NCBI GenBank assembly: GCA_003288255.1
Contig: CP026600.1
Span: 1,736,001-1,800,000, forward strand
Source of the DNA: Clostridiaceae bacterium 14S0207
Lineage (GTDB): Bacteria > Bacillota > Clostridia > Clostridiales > Clostridiaceae
Reading direction: 5' to 3'
Length of the DNA stretch: 64,000 nucleotides
The first letter of the stretch is position 1. Each line of letters opens with the position of its first letter. A program made the translations under genes and the position numbers. Positions 30,507-39,853 of the stretch are shown here, piece after piece. Below the pieces are notes generated by a model that was given only the letters and a program-made list of their open reading frames with translations, was not told the origin of the DNA and made no database searches.

Positions 30507-31673
30507 TTATTCATTTTTAGTTTTTAAATACTCTGCCATAACTCTTCCTAAATATTTGCATGTTGTTTTAGCTTCATCAATCGTATTAAGATTTGAACCC
30601 ATTTCTATAAGAAAAGAATGCTTACTTTTATTTTGACTATAGTAATAATTTTTTCCTCTTTTATAAGGATAAATTCCATTTCCTCTAACTAAACCTGGAT
30701 AATTTTTATTAGTAATATCCAAAATTTTATCTACTGTTTTCTTTTGATCTTTATAATATGGATTTGTAGTAGTCATAACAAACATAAATCTTGCTGCATT
30801 TTCTCCATTTATTTTACATGTAACGGCTTTTTTAGCTGCAAGTGATTCTAGACTATCTCTATGCAAATCTATAATTAAATCAAAGTCACCATAAGTTTTT
30901 AAATATTTATCTAGGGTTTGTCCAGATTTAGGATAACAATACGTATAATTATTATCATGAACTGTTTTATCATGAATTACATTTATATTAAAATCTTTTT
31001 CTAATGTTTCTGCTAATATATCTCCGGGAGCACAAATATTATATTTAGTATTACTCGTCCTTGCCTTAGCTGGTACAAATCCCTCATGAGTATGTGTGTG
31101 ATATATTAAAACTTGTGGTTTTTTACTTTTCTCCTTATTTTTATAAGGAGAATTTTTAAAATTCTTTCCTTCCTCAGTTATAATTTCTTTATCTTTTATG
31201 TTATCTTTAAATTTGTGTATAGAGTCTTCCTTTAGATTAAAAAATTCATTATCTTTATTAGAACTTTTTTCATCTTTAGTTTTAGTATCATTGCAATTAT
31301 TAAATACCTCAGAACTTACTTTTTGTTCTTGATTTTTTAGAAAACTAACTTCATTTTTTAATATTTCTTGTTTTCCTTTATTTTTGAAATCCCATAAAAG
31401 TTCCATGATCCCACCTGTTTCTTTACTACTTACTAACTTTATATTTGGGAAAGTAAACTTCATAAAATTTATATAAACTAAATCTAAGTGTTTTTCTCCT
31501 GTAAAAGCATTTATTTTAAGTGGCAACAAAAATGTAATGGAAACTATAGCTACAATAAAAAAACATACTATTTTTCTTTTGTTTAATACCTTTTTATTCT
31601 TAAAACATCCATCTTCATTCTGTGAAATTTTCCTTATGTAACGTGCCTTACTTTCGAACTTATTATTATCCAT
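30507..31673 (-). CDS. spoIIP: Stage II sporulation protein P
   Basis: Cell-wall amidase and endopeptidase of the DMP complex that thins septal peptidoglycan during engulfment. 388 residues: N-terminal membrane anchor (IVCFFIVAIVSITFLLPLKINAF), variable charged linker, and the amidase domain with VLIYHTHTHEGFVP, FDLIIDLHRDS and SFLIEMGSNLNT. The start at 31673 has AGGAGG six bases upstream; ten extra codons upstream precede the site. Beside gpr, as usual in Firmicutes. Confidence 0.95.
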   Translation of the reverse strand: MDNNKFESKARYIRKISQNEDGCFKNKKVLNKRKIVCFFIVAIVSITFLLPLKINAFTGEKHLDLVYINFMKFTFPNIKLVSSKETGGIMELLWDFKNKGKQEILKNEVSFLKNQEQKVSSEVFNNCNDTKTKDEKSSNKDNEFFNLKEDSIHKFKDNIKDKEIITEEGKNFKNSPYKNKEKSKKPQVLIYHTHTHEGFVPAKARTSNTKYNICAPGDILAETLEKDFNINVIHDKTVHDNNYTYCYPKSGQTLDKYLKTYGDFDLIIDLHRDSLESLAAKKAVTCKINGENAARFMFVMTTTNPYYKDQKKTVDKILDITNKNYPGLVRGNGIYPYKRGKNYYYSQNKSKHSFLIEMGSNLNTIDEAKTTCKYLGRVMAEYLKTKNE

Positions 31674-31751
31674 CTTAGCCCTCCTTATATATAGTAATTT
31701 CACTATTAATATATGAAGGGCTATTTATTATTATAACTATTTTTACCATTT

Positions 31752-32729
31752 TTAATTTATATATTTATTTATATCATCTAAATCCAAGGCAGGTTGAAGT
31801 GCTATATTAATTCCATTTGCCAATATTTTAGCTACAGATTCTATAACCATATCAACTTCTTTAGGTGTTACCATTAAATCACCAACATAAGGGTGTAATA
31901 CTTCCTTAATCATTTTTTCTTTTTCTTCTCTATCTATTGAACCTAACATTTCGAAAAATTTACCACCTGCTTTAGCTTCTGCAGTCATTTGATCTATAAC
32001 TATGTCAATAGTATCATTAGCTAAGGTAGCTGCATCTACTACAGTTGGAATTCCTACAGCTATAACAGGTATTCCTATAGTTCTTTCACTAATTTCTGTT
32101 CTCTTATTTCCAACACCCGCTCCTGGTGATATCCCTGTAGAACTTATTTGTATGGTTTTATTAACCCTTTGCATTCTTCTAGACGCTAATGCATCTACAC
32201 ATATAACTAAATTAGGTTTAACTTTTTCTACAACTCCTTTTATAATTTCACTAGTCTCCATACCTGTAGTTCCAAGAACACCTGGTGATATCCCACATAC
32301 CGGTCTTATACCTTCATCAATGCTATCTGGAACTAATTCTTTTAAGTGTCTTGTTATCATCAGTTTTGACACTACTTTTGGTCCAACAGCATCTGGAGTT
32401 ACATCCCAATTTCCAAGCCCCACAACTAATGCTGTCATACTATCTTCTAATTTTATTAATGGTGACAAAGTTTTAGCTAAAACTTTACTTACATTCTCCA
32501 TGGAATCCGTATCATAATGAACAAATTCAGGAATTTCTATAGTAATATAGGAACCTTTAGGTTTACCTATAATTTCTTCCCCTCTTTCATCTATAACTTT
32601 AACATCGGTTATGTTAATATCCCCTTCTTTATATTCTTTTACCTCCGTACCAGGAATATAATTTTTATTTTCCTCTTTATACATTTCTTGAGTCTCTAAT
32701 GCCAAATCCGTTCTTATATTTTTTAACAT
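31752..32729 (-). CDS. gpr: Germination protease GPR
   Basis: Aspartic-like protease that degrades small acid-soluble proteins during spore germination; made as a zymogen in the forespore. 325 residues. Typical start MLKNIRTDLALETQEMY with the autoprocessed propeptide, the HYDTDSMENVSKVLA segment, ALVVGLGNWDVTPDAVGPKV and GISPGVLGTTGMETSEI, all family hallmarks. It lies upstream of spoIIP. Confidence 0.97.
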   Translation of the reverse strand: MLKNIRTDLALETQEMYKEENKNYIPGTEVKEYKEGDINITDVKVIDERGEEIIGKPKGSYITIEIPEFVHYDTDSMENVSKVLAKTLSPLIKLEDSMTALVVGLGNWDVTPDAVGPKVVSKLMITRHLKELVPDSIDEGIRPVCGISPGVLGTTGMETSEIIKGVVEKVKPNLVICVDALASRRMQRVNKTIQISSTGISPGAGVGNKRTEISERTIGIPVIAVGIPTVVDAATLANDTIDIVIDQMTAEAKAGGKFFEMLGSIDREEKEKMIKEVLHPYVGDLMVTPKEVDMVIESVAKILANGINIALQPALDLDDINKYIN

Positions 32730-32854
32730 AATATCACTCCTTATCCTATACCTATGATATAATCTTAATATAATTTATTTCTATTAAAATTAGGTTTTCC
32801 TAAAAAAGCATTAGTATTCTATATTAATATTTTTAATTATAGTTTAATTAATAC

Positions 32855-32883
32855 TTGAAGTAATCAAAAAAAAATGCTATAAT
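32855..32883 (+). promoter_or_regulatory. Promoter of rpsT
   Basis: TTGAAG (32855-32860), 17-base spacer with an A9 tract, and TATAAT (32878-32883). The predicted transcript has a leader of about 75 bases before the rpsT ATG. Confidence 0.75.
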
Positions 32884-32905
32884 AACCTGTGTTAATATGA
32901 ACTAT

Positions 32906-32930
32906 TACGCAATTTCTCGAAAACTGCGTA
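32906..32930 (+). promoter_or_regulatory. Hairpin in the rpsT leader
   Basis: TACGCA and TGCGTA arms with an inner TTT/AAA pairing and a small loop, in the 5' leader of rpsT. No T-run follows, so it is not a terminator. It could take part in autoregulation by S20, known in other bacteria, but I cannot match it to a described motif. Confidence 0.35.
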
Positions 32931-32964
32931 TATACGTTACTAGAATATAAGGTGGTGAATTTGA

Positions 32965-33228
32965 ATGGCAAACATTAAATCAGCTAAGAAAAGAATAAGA
33001 GTTACTGAAAAGAAAACTCTTGTAAATAAAATGGTTAAATCTGCTTTAAAAACAAGCATAAAAAGATTTGAAGAAGCTGTAGTAGCAGGAAACAAAGAAG
33101 TGGCTGCTGAAAAGTTAAATGAAACAATAAAAGCTTTAGACATGGCTGCAACTAAGAATATACTACATAAAAACAAAGCTGCTAGAAGAAAATCTAGACT
33201 TTCAGCTAGATTAAACGCAATGGCATAA
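32965..33228 (+). CDS. rpsT: 30S ribosomal protein S20
   Basis: 87-residue basic protein that binds 16S rRNA early in assembly. Starts [17 protein letters not shown] and ends [20 protein letters not shown], both typical. AGGTGGTG precedes the ATG. It is transcribed alone on the plus strand against its neighbours, normal for clostridial rpsT between gpr and holA. Confidence 0.99.
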   Translation: MANIKSAKKRIRVTEKKTLVNKMVKSALKTSIKRFEEAVVAGNKEVAAEKLNETIKALDMAATKNILHKNKAARRKSRLSARLNAMA

Positions 33229-33232
33229 TAAA

Positions 33233-33260
33233 AGCCGGTGGAAACACCGGTTATTATTTT
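33233..33260. terminator. Bidirectional terminator between rpsT and holA
   Basis: AGCCGGTG / CACCGGTT stem with a GAAA tetraloop and A/T-rich flanks on both sides, between convergent genes. Confidence 0.9.
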
Positions 33261-33267
33261 ACCCTTT

Positions 33268-34320
33268 TTATAAAATTCTTTTCATAGAAGCACCTTTTAC
33301 AATAAGCATTTCTAATTCTGTTTTTTGTTCTGTGGATAATGTTTTTAATCTTTTCTCACATTGTAAACATTCCATATTCATAAATTCTAAATACTTTTCT
33401 GAAAAACTTTTACTCTGTAAAATCATAGTTTCACAGACATACGGATGTAACCTAAGTTCTGTAGCTATAGTATCCTTAGAATATCCCTTTAAGTTTCGCA
33501 ATTTTATATCTAAAAGAAGTTTATATTGCCTTTGAATCATATATAAAATATATGTTATTTTTTCTCCTCTAAAAACTAATTCATTTAGTATATCTAAAGA
33601 TTTTTTAATATTATTTTTGGATATTGAATCTACTAAATTAAATATATCATTTTCACTTTTTTGTGGTGCTATTTCATAAATATCTTCTTTAGTTATTTCT
33701 CTTCCATTAGCATAAGAACATAACTTTTCAACTTCATTTTCTATAATATGTGTATTACTTTCAACTAAATTACAAAACAAAGTAAGTTCTATCTTTCCAA
33801 TTTCTTTACCCTTATCATCAAAAATCTTTTTCACCTTACTTCTTAGCTCTTCTCCTTTTAACTTATCAACCTTCACCAAGACTCCATTGCTACTATTTTC
33901 TATTTTTTTTATTTTTTCACTTGGTTTATCTCTATTAGAATCAAATAAATAATACATTATTAAAATACAATGTTCCGGAATAGATTTAACATAATTCTTA
34001 AGAAATTTATATACTTTTTCCTCTTCTGATCTATCACTTTTTCCTTCTTTTCCTTTAAGAAAATTTCCTCTATAAACCATTACTACTTTTTTATCACTCA
34101 TGAACGGTAAAGTTTCACATGCATTTAAAAGAATATCTTCTGTAACTTTTTCTCCATCATATTCAACATAATTAAGTTCCATAAAATTTTTATTTAATAT
34201 TTTTTTCTTAATAAGTTCTATATCTTCTTTTATTAAATTTTCATCTATACCACAAAATAAATATACATTTTTAGAATCCGATTCTTTTATTTCCTTTAAG
34301 AATTGTTTATGTTGTATCAA
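33268..34320 (-). CDS. holA: DNA polymerase III subunit delta
   Basis: Clamp-loader wrench subunit. 350 residues with the family layout: NVYLFCGIDENLIKEDIELIKKKIL at the start, AAA-like domains in the middle (ALITY-type region KVVMVYRGNFL), the motif GREITKEDIYEIAPQKSENDIFNLVDSI and the collar domain at the end. It lies downstream of comEC, the order seen in Firmicutes. Confidence 0.95.
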   Translation of the reverse strand: MIQHKQFLKEIKESDSKNVYLFCGIDENLIKEDIELIKKKILNKNFMELNYVEYDGEKVTEDILLNACETLPFMSDKKVVMVYRGNFLKGKEGKSDRSEEEKVYKFLKNYVKSIPEHCILIMYYLFDSNRDKPSEKIKKIENSSNGVLVKVDKLKGEELRSKVKKIFDDKGKEIGKIELTLFCNLVESNTHIIENEVEKLCSYANGREITKEDIYEIAPQKSENDIFNLVDSISKNNIKKSLDILNELVFRGEKITYILYMIQRQYKLLLDIKLRNLKGYSKDTIATELRLHPYVCETMILQSKSFSEKYLEFMNMECLQCEKRLKTLSTEQKTELEMLIVKGASMKRIL

Positions 34321-34369
34321 ATCTATTTCCTCCTAAAACTCTAAGGCCTCTTACCTCTTTAACTGACGA

Positions 34370-36127
34370 TTATTTTATTAAATAAGCTTTTCCAAAAACT
34401 TTTCCATAATTATTATAAAGTTTTTTCCCTCTAATCTCAATTATATATTTATCCCTAAAGAGACTTTTCATATACTTATCAGGCACAGAGCTCACTATAT
34501 ATGCTTTGTCCTCTTTTTTTATTTCAATTACTAAATTCTGTCTTAATTTTTTTAAAGGAATATTGTTATTTTCATTTATTTTATATTTTCCAATAGAAAC
34601 TATTGTATTTTTACCTAAAATAATTTTATCACTAAATTCTTCCTTTACTTTTTTTAGATGTTCCTCATTATTGATTAAAAGTACTTTTTTACCTTTATAT
34701 TTAAATATAGCCCCTTCTTCTTTTCCTAAATTTATATATGCAATCTTAGGTATAAAATTATATCCATAAAAAAATACCATTACAATAAAAGCTAGTGGTA
34801 TGTATTTTATTCTTTTATATCCTTTTTTAATAAGATAAAAAGTAAAATAAAGAACTATAAACCATAAAACATGTATATACTCTAAAGTTATAGGCGGTAA
34901 TATAACTTTAACTAAAAAGTTCTTTACTATATTATTAAATTTTAACACACCTTGCAACATATAAATATCTATTTTAAATAATATAAAAAATTTATTTACA
35001 ATTAACCCTATATTCCCTAAAATAATTATTATGGAATACATAGGAACTAACAGTAAATTTCCTACAATAGCTCCTAAGCTTAATTTGTTGAATAACGGAA
35101 TAGAATATAAACAAGATATAGATAAACTTGAAAGACTTATACTTATACTTTCATTTAAAAGTTTAGGTAATTTATAAAATTTTCTTTGAAGTTTTTTATT
35201 AAAAAGAATTATTCCTAAAACAGCACTATAAGATAATATAAATCCTAAATTAACACAATAGTAGGGATATATACTTAATAATATTATAGAAGAAAAAGCA
35301 AGTGCAGCTAAACTATTATAATTTCTATATATCTTTTTACCTAATTTTAGAATTAAAATCATAATAAAAGCTCTAATAGTAGAAGGTTTTCCTCCAGTAA
35401 ATATTACATATAAAAAAGCTATACTTATTTGCACCATTATACTAGGAATAAACTCTAAAATTTTAAAAATAATTGCCATATGAAATCCTGATACACTAAT
35501 AGCATGAACTACCCCTAAATTAGTTAATTCTTCTCTGTAATCACTGCTGATATACTTATCCTCTCCAAAACAAAGTGCCATTACTATAGACGTATCTTCC
35601 TCACTTAAACAACTTAAAAACTTTTTATAGATATCATTTTTTATTTTATAGAGATTTATTATGTTTTTATTTTTCACTTTTTTAGAACTACTTATTTTAA
35701 TACTTCCTATTATTCCTTTCGAAAAATTAAGTTCTCTTTTAAATTTTCCTTTTACAAGAACTTCTTCCCCCTCTTTTATATCATCATATATTCCTAAAAC
35801 ATTTATATATCTTCCTTTATATTTACAAAGTTTACAGTAACCTGTATCCTCATCAACTGTTACTTTGAGATAATTCTTGCAATCATAAGGTAAAGAAAAA
35901 GAAAAATACGCAAAGTTAAAGAATAATCCCAATATAAAAAATATACTTATTAAATAGAAAAACTTACTACCTGTTGTTTTAGCCATAATAAAAAAGAAAG
36001 ATGTGGCAAAGGCCACACCTATAAAATAATCTTCATAAAAAATCACATAACTAACAGCACCTAAAAATAAAGCTAGGGAATAATATATTAAAGGATTGCC
36101 TATTATAAAAGAATTCTCTTTTTTCAT
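34370..36127 (-). CDS. comEC: ComEC/Rec2-family DNA uptake protein, short form
   Basis: Forms the inner-membrane DNA uptake channel. 585 residues, against roughly 750 or more for full-length ComEC. Seen: N-terminal membrane helices, the OB-like domain (EVLVKGKFKRELNFSKGIIGSIKIS), the competence core with VVHAISVSGFHMAIIF and about ten membrane helices. From residue 459 a short tail (IAYINLGKEEGAIFKYKGKKVLLIN) resembles the first strands of the usual metallo-beta-lactamase domain (VGQGD...LIDGG), but the HxHxDH-type metal site is absent. DNA-strand degradation by this domain is therefore unlikely. Next to holA as usual. Confidence 0.85.
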   Translation of the reverse strand: MKKENSFIIGNPLIYYSLALFLGAVSYVIFYEDYFIGVAFATSFFFIMAKTTGSKFFYLISIFFILGLFFNFAYFSFSLPYDCKNYLKVTVDEDTGYCKLCKYKGRYINVLGIYDDIKEGEEVLVKGKFKRELNFSKGIIGSIKISSSKKVKNKNIINLYKIKNDIYKKFLSCLSEEDTSIVMALCFGEDKYISSDYREELTNLGVVHAISVSGFHMAIIFKILEFIPSIMVQISIAFLYVIFTGGKPSTIRAFIMILILKLGKKIYRNYNSLAALAFSSIILLSIYPYYCVNLGFILSYSAVLGIILFNKKLQRKFYKLPKLLNESISISLSSLSISCLYSIPLFNKLSLGAIVGNLLLVPMYSIIIILGNIGLIVNKFFILFKIDIYMLQGVLKFNNIVKNFLVKVILPPITLEYIHVLWFIVLYFTFYLIKKGYKRIKYIPLAFIVMVFFYGYNFIPKIAYINLGKEEGAIFKYKGKKVLLINNEEHLKKVKEEFSDKIILGKNTIVSIGKYKINENNNIPLKKLRQNLVIEIKKEDKAYIVSSVPDKYMKSLFRDKYIIEIRGKKLYNNYGKVFGKAYLIK

Positions 36128-36194
36128 TATTTCTCACCTTTATCATTTTTTCTAAATTATTCCCAATTTATAGAATCCTAATACAGTTACTATA

Positions 36195-36587
36195 TTATTT
36201 CTTATCTATTTTTTCATACTCTTTATTAATATGATTATTTAGTTTTAACTCTATATCTTTTTCATCATCTAATTTCTTGACATCTATTTTATTATTATCT
36301 GTCTCTTGCTTCTCTATTTGTTTATCTAAATTATTATCTGAATTTATCATTGTAACAGCTTTTTTACCATTGGTATAAAATCCAGAAGCACTCAATCCTA
36401 AAATCATTCCTTTTAGTGCCCTAAACTTCAACTCAGGTTCAGTAGAAAATATTAAAGATAATATTATCCCTAATACTAAAGAAACAAGAGGTGCAAAAGT
36501 TTTTTTTAATCCTAAAGACTTTAACATGCTTACTATTCCTGTTATTACAGGAATAAAAAACATATCATTCCCATTTAAATTAAACAT
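36195..36587 (-). CDS. Holin-like small membrane protein
   Basis: 130 residues. Two to three hydrophobic segments (MFFIPVITGIVSMLKSLGL, APLVSLVLGIILSLIFS, ALKGMILGLSASGFYTNG) followed by an Asp/Asn/Lys-rich soluble tail. The first 80 residues resemble the short phage holin family of superfamily V (Hol44-like), including the LGLSASGFYTNGKK end. No lysin or other phage gene is near, so it is either a domesticated holin or a resident membrane protein. It lies between comEC and the P-type ATPase homologue. Confidence 0.6.
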   Translation of the reverse strand: MFNLNGNDMFFIPVITGIVSMLKSLGLKKTFAPLVSLVLGIILSLIFSTEPELKFRALKGMILGLSASGFYTNGKKAVTMINSDNNLDKQIEKQETDNNKIDVKKLDDEKDIELKLNNHINKEYEKIDKK

Positions 36588-36657
36588 AAAACACTCACCT
36601 CCTACTTTAATATATGAGGCTTATGTCGTTTTCTCTATTTAAATTTTCATTTTTTCC

Positions 36658-39348
36658 TTAATAATACATATACATTTCTTCTTCTTTTTTATTTTCTTTT
36701 CTAAAGACTATATTTATTAAATAATTTATTAATATAAGTATAATGATAACCACATATTTTTCCTTTAAAAACATATTAAAACTATATAACTTGTAGTTAA
36801 CACTTTCTAATGTCATAAAAGCAAAAATATTAACTACATTTAATACCATAACAAAGTTTGATAAAAACCCTTTCAATATTTTTCCATTAACATTAATATT
36901 TAATGGACTAAAGGCAAGACCTATTCCTATAGAGAACATATAGAGCATTTTCCCTGTTTCTTCATTATATTTTATTATTCCAAAGGTATATGCTATATAT
37001 GCTATAAGGCCTATGAAAATGCCCTTCAAGAAAAAAAATGTTGTAGACGACTTATCTTCCTCATTACAACTTAAAAAGTTTACATTATCCTCTTTTAAAA
37101 ACACATCTTTTCTATATTGCATAAAGATAGATAAAACACCTAAGAATGTTACAAATACACTTATATAAGTTAATTGTCTTAAATCTAAAATAACTTTTTT
37201 ATTAATATTAGTAGTTAATAACATTGATAAAACTAAAGCACTGGAAGTTAAAACATTTTGATTAATAACTTTTTTATAGAAATTTATTAATGCTCTACTT
37301 TCATAAATCATTTCAAAAAAGTTATTTATATTTCCATCTTTCATATATATATGTGTAATTTTCTTTAATATATTACTAACTTTTTCCCCAAATGATATAG
37401 TTACTTCTCCTTCACTTACATGAGGAACATCTGTAAGTTTAGATCCTAAAATTCCTATATGTGGATTTTGCTTTTTATGCTCTTGTACAATCATTACCTT
37501 TTGCTCTTCCGTTAATTTAGAAAAAACATTTTCCTTTGTACTTATATTTTTAACTTCGTGTTCTGCCATATATTTAAATTCAATTCCAGAATATATTTGA
37601 TTATAATCTTGTATAATTTCTAATTCTTTTCCAAAAACTTTTGCACTAATTTTATTTTCATCTGTAAAAATTACAGGATTTAATCCTAATTCCACAACCT
37701 TTGTATTAAATTTATACGATTCTTCTTTTATAGGATTAATTATTCCCATTAGACCAACAAAAACTAAATTACTTTCTATATTCTCATCTAAAGAAGGATT
37801 ATACTTAAAATTTCTGTATGCAAAGGCTATAGGTTCCATACCATCCATGGAAATATCTAATGCGCCTTCTTTTATAACTTCTATTTCATCTTTCGTAAGT
37901 TCTACTTCCATACCATTTTTTAAAACATGAGTACTTCTTTCTAATATTTTTTCCAAAGCTCCAACAACATTGGCTCTATACTTTTTCCCAATATTATTTA
38001 TAGTTGTTTTTATTTTTTTATCCCCATCTAATGAAATTTCATTTACTCTAGTAAATTTATTTTGTAATTCATTTTTATAAAGTAAATTATTCATACCAAA
38101 CTTAATCATGGCAATTTCTTTAATATCGCCTTTCTCTATATTATCATCTTTTATATAAGTAGCATCATTGCATAAAAGAGAAATAGAAATCAACCTTTCT
38201 AAAGTATTACTATTGGAAACCGTTATTACTTTATCTTCTTTTTTGGTGTTATTCTCATCATAATATTTTTCAACTTCAAAAGATGACGAAGAACTCATTT
38301 TTAATAATTTATTATCTATAAAAACTTTATTTATGTGCATTTCATCTTTAGATAATATGCCTTTCTTATCTAAAAAAAAGGTTTTCATATTGGCTATATT
38401 TTTTAATGAAGTTAGATTTGTTATTTCAATACCTTTTTTCTTCTCTCTTTGTAAAAAAATCATTACTACAAGAATAAAAAATATTACTGTAATAAATGGT
38501 ACTGCACTAAAGAAAATATTTAATATACTATCTAATACCTCTCTTTTATTCATACCTAATACAGTAGATATAATTGCTGTTATAAAACTTAATAAAACTC
38601 CTGTAATAGCAAACTTATTTAATGTCCCCTCTACACTTTTTAAAAATGTATTTTCTTCTTTATCACGATTTAATTGTGCTTTCATAATAGAGCCTATTTC
38701 TGTCTCCATTCCTGTAGACACAACTATTCCCTTAGCCTTGCCTTGTTTTATTACTGTGGATTTAAAAACCATGTTACCGATTTCTGTTATTTCTAATTCA
38801 TCTTCATCTAATTTTGCTGAAAACTTTTCTACTACATAATTTTTCCCTGTTACTGCAAGTTCATTAACTTTAAAGTTATTTGTTTCTATTAATCTTATAT
38901 CTGCAGGAACATATGTATTAGCTTCTAAAAATACTATATCTCCTATTACTAACTCTTCAATATTAATATTCTCATGAATTCCTTCTCTCACAACTTCTAC
39001 GTTTGATGAATTCAAAACTTCCAAAGCTTCCAATCCTTTTTGATCTCTAACTCTAAAATATATAAAAGTTGCTAAAATAAAACTATACATTCCTAAAGTA
39101 ATAAAACTTAATTTTATTTCTCTAAAATATAATGTTAAGATTATATACAGTATTATAAAACTGTTCCATGGTTTAATAAGCTCTTTTAATAAAATCTTCA
39201 TAAAAGAACTTTTGTTTGGAGTTAAAATCACATTATTTCCATAAGCATCTTTCGACTTTTCTACTTGTATATAATTTAAACCTTCATCTAAATTAGAATT
39301 TAGTCCTTTTAAAATATCAATATATGACATACTATACCATTTTTTCAT
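36658..39348 (-). CDS. P-type ATPase homologue with altered catalytic motifs
   Basis: 896 residues with the full layout of a PII-type cation ATPase, but nearly every signature is changed. Seen (residues from this start): actuator TGES is TGKN (167-170); helix-4 PEGLP is PFIT; phosphorylation loop DKTGTLT is DKKGILS (D327 kept); nucleotide-site KGA is VGA; DPPR is NPIK; TGD is TDE; hinge GDGxNDxP is GSKLTDVP. The reading frame is intact and the membrane segments are preserved, so it is not a decaying pseudogene. It probably does not pump ions as family members do. Start at 39348 chosen from GAAGGTAGGA upstream. Confidence 0.8.
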   Translation of the reverse strand: MKKWYSMSYIDILKGLNSNLDEGLNYIQVEKSKDAYGNNVILTPNKSSFMKILLKELIKPWNSFIILYIILTLYFREIKLSFITLGMYSFILATFIYFRVRDQKGLEALEVLNSSNVEVVREGIHENINIEELVIGDIVFLEANTYVPADIRLIETNNFKVNELAVTGKNYVVEKFSAKLDEDELEITEIGNMVFKSTVIKQGKAKGIVVSTGMETEIGSIMKAQLNRDKEENTFLKSVEGTLNKFAITGVLLSFITAIISTVLGMNKREVLDSILNIFFSAVPFITVIFFILVVMIFLQREKKKGIEITNLTSLKNIANMKTFFLDKKGILSKDEMHINKVFIDNKLLKMSSSSSFEVEKYYDENNTKKEDKVITVSNSNTLERLISISLLCNDATYIKDDNIEKGDIKEIAMIKFGMNNLLYKNELQNKFTRVNEISLDGDKKIKTTINNIGKKYRANVVGALEKILERSTHVLKNGMEVELTKDEIEVIKEGALDISMDGMEPIAFAYRNFKYNPSLDENIESNLVFVGLMGIINPIKEESYKFNTKVVELGLNPVIFTDENKISAKVFGKELEIIQDYNQIYSGIEFKYMAEHEVKNISTKENVFSKLTEEQKVMIVQEHKKQNPHIGILGSKLTDVPHVSEGEVTISFGEKVSNILKKITHIYMKDGNINNFFEMIYESRALINFYKKVINQNVLTSSALVLSMLLTTNINKKVILDLRQLTYISVFVTFLGVLSIFMQYRKDVFLKEDNVNFLSCNEEDKSSTTFFFLKGIFIGLIAYIAYTFGIIKYNEETGKMLYMFSIGIGLAFSPLNINVNGKILKGFLSNFVMVLNVVNIFAFMTLESVNYKLYSFNMFLKEKYVVIIILILINYLINIVFRKENKKEEEMYMYY

Positions 39349-39465
39349 GTCTATCCTACCTTCAATTTTAATAAAAATTTCTTTCATATTTAATATTCGT
39401 TTAAAATAATTATTTCTTCACAAAAAAATAAAAAAGCCGTAAGTTACCTTACAGCTTCTAGCTTA

Positions 39466-39636
39466 CTAAAAATTTTTTTTATTGAAGTTTCCTTTTTGTT
39501 GTTTTCTAGATTTTCTACAATCAGGGCATCTCTTTGGTTCGTTTTCAAATCCTTTTTCTTTATAGAATTCTTGTTCTCCCTCAGTAAAAACAAATTCCTT
39601 TCCACAATCTTGACAAACTAAATTCTTATCTGCCAT
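39466..39636 (-). CDS. Small zinc-ribbon protein
   Basis: 56 residues, read directly: MADKNLVCQDCGKEFVF at the start, then CPDCRKSRK, giving a CxxC...CxxC zinc ribbon (C8, C11, C37, C40) and a basic tail. It fits the family of probable zinc-binding proteins with a zf-trcl ribbon, common in clostridia and of unknown function; the basic tail suggests nucleic-acid or ribosome contact. An AGGAGGTGCC site lies just upstream of the ATG. Confidence 0.88.
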   Translation of the reverse strand: MADKNLVCQDCGKEFVFTEGEQEFYKEKGFENEPKRCPDCRKSRKQQKGNFNKKNF

Positions 39637-39853
39637 AATTGGCACCTCCTATAACTGGGATTTAAGAACATTCTAAGAATTATTCGCTCCCAACATAGGA
39701 GTTGATTCTTGGATATGTTTACTTATTTAAAGTTAGTTTAACATTATATTATTAACAAGTCAACTACTTTTTTCCATTAACCTGTATTATTTTCTGTTTT
39801 TTCTTAATATTTTTAATACACTTAATATATATATTCTTTGTTATACATATATT
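39637..39853. other. AT-rich intergenic region
   Basis: About 220 bases between the zinc-ribbon start and the terminator behind tRNA-Sec. It must carry the promoter of the zinc-ribbon gene; I see no clear consensus or structured RNA. Confidence 0.4.

Noticed and set aside
32002-32517. 171-codon open frame on the plus strand
   Set aside because: Antisense shadow of gpr; no ribosome binding site and no recognisable domain.
38333-38839. 168-codon open frame on the plus strand
   Set aside because: Antisense to the P-type ATPase homologue, explained by its codon bias.
36658-39387. P-type ATPase homologue as a frameshifted pseudogene
   Set aside because: The frame is open throughout and the altered residues are point replacements in otherwise aligned motifs, not the result of frame changes.
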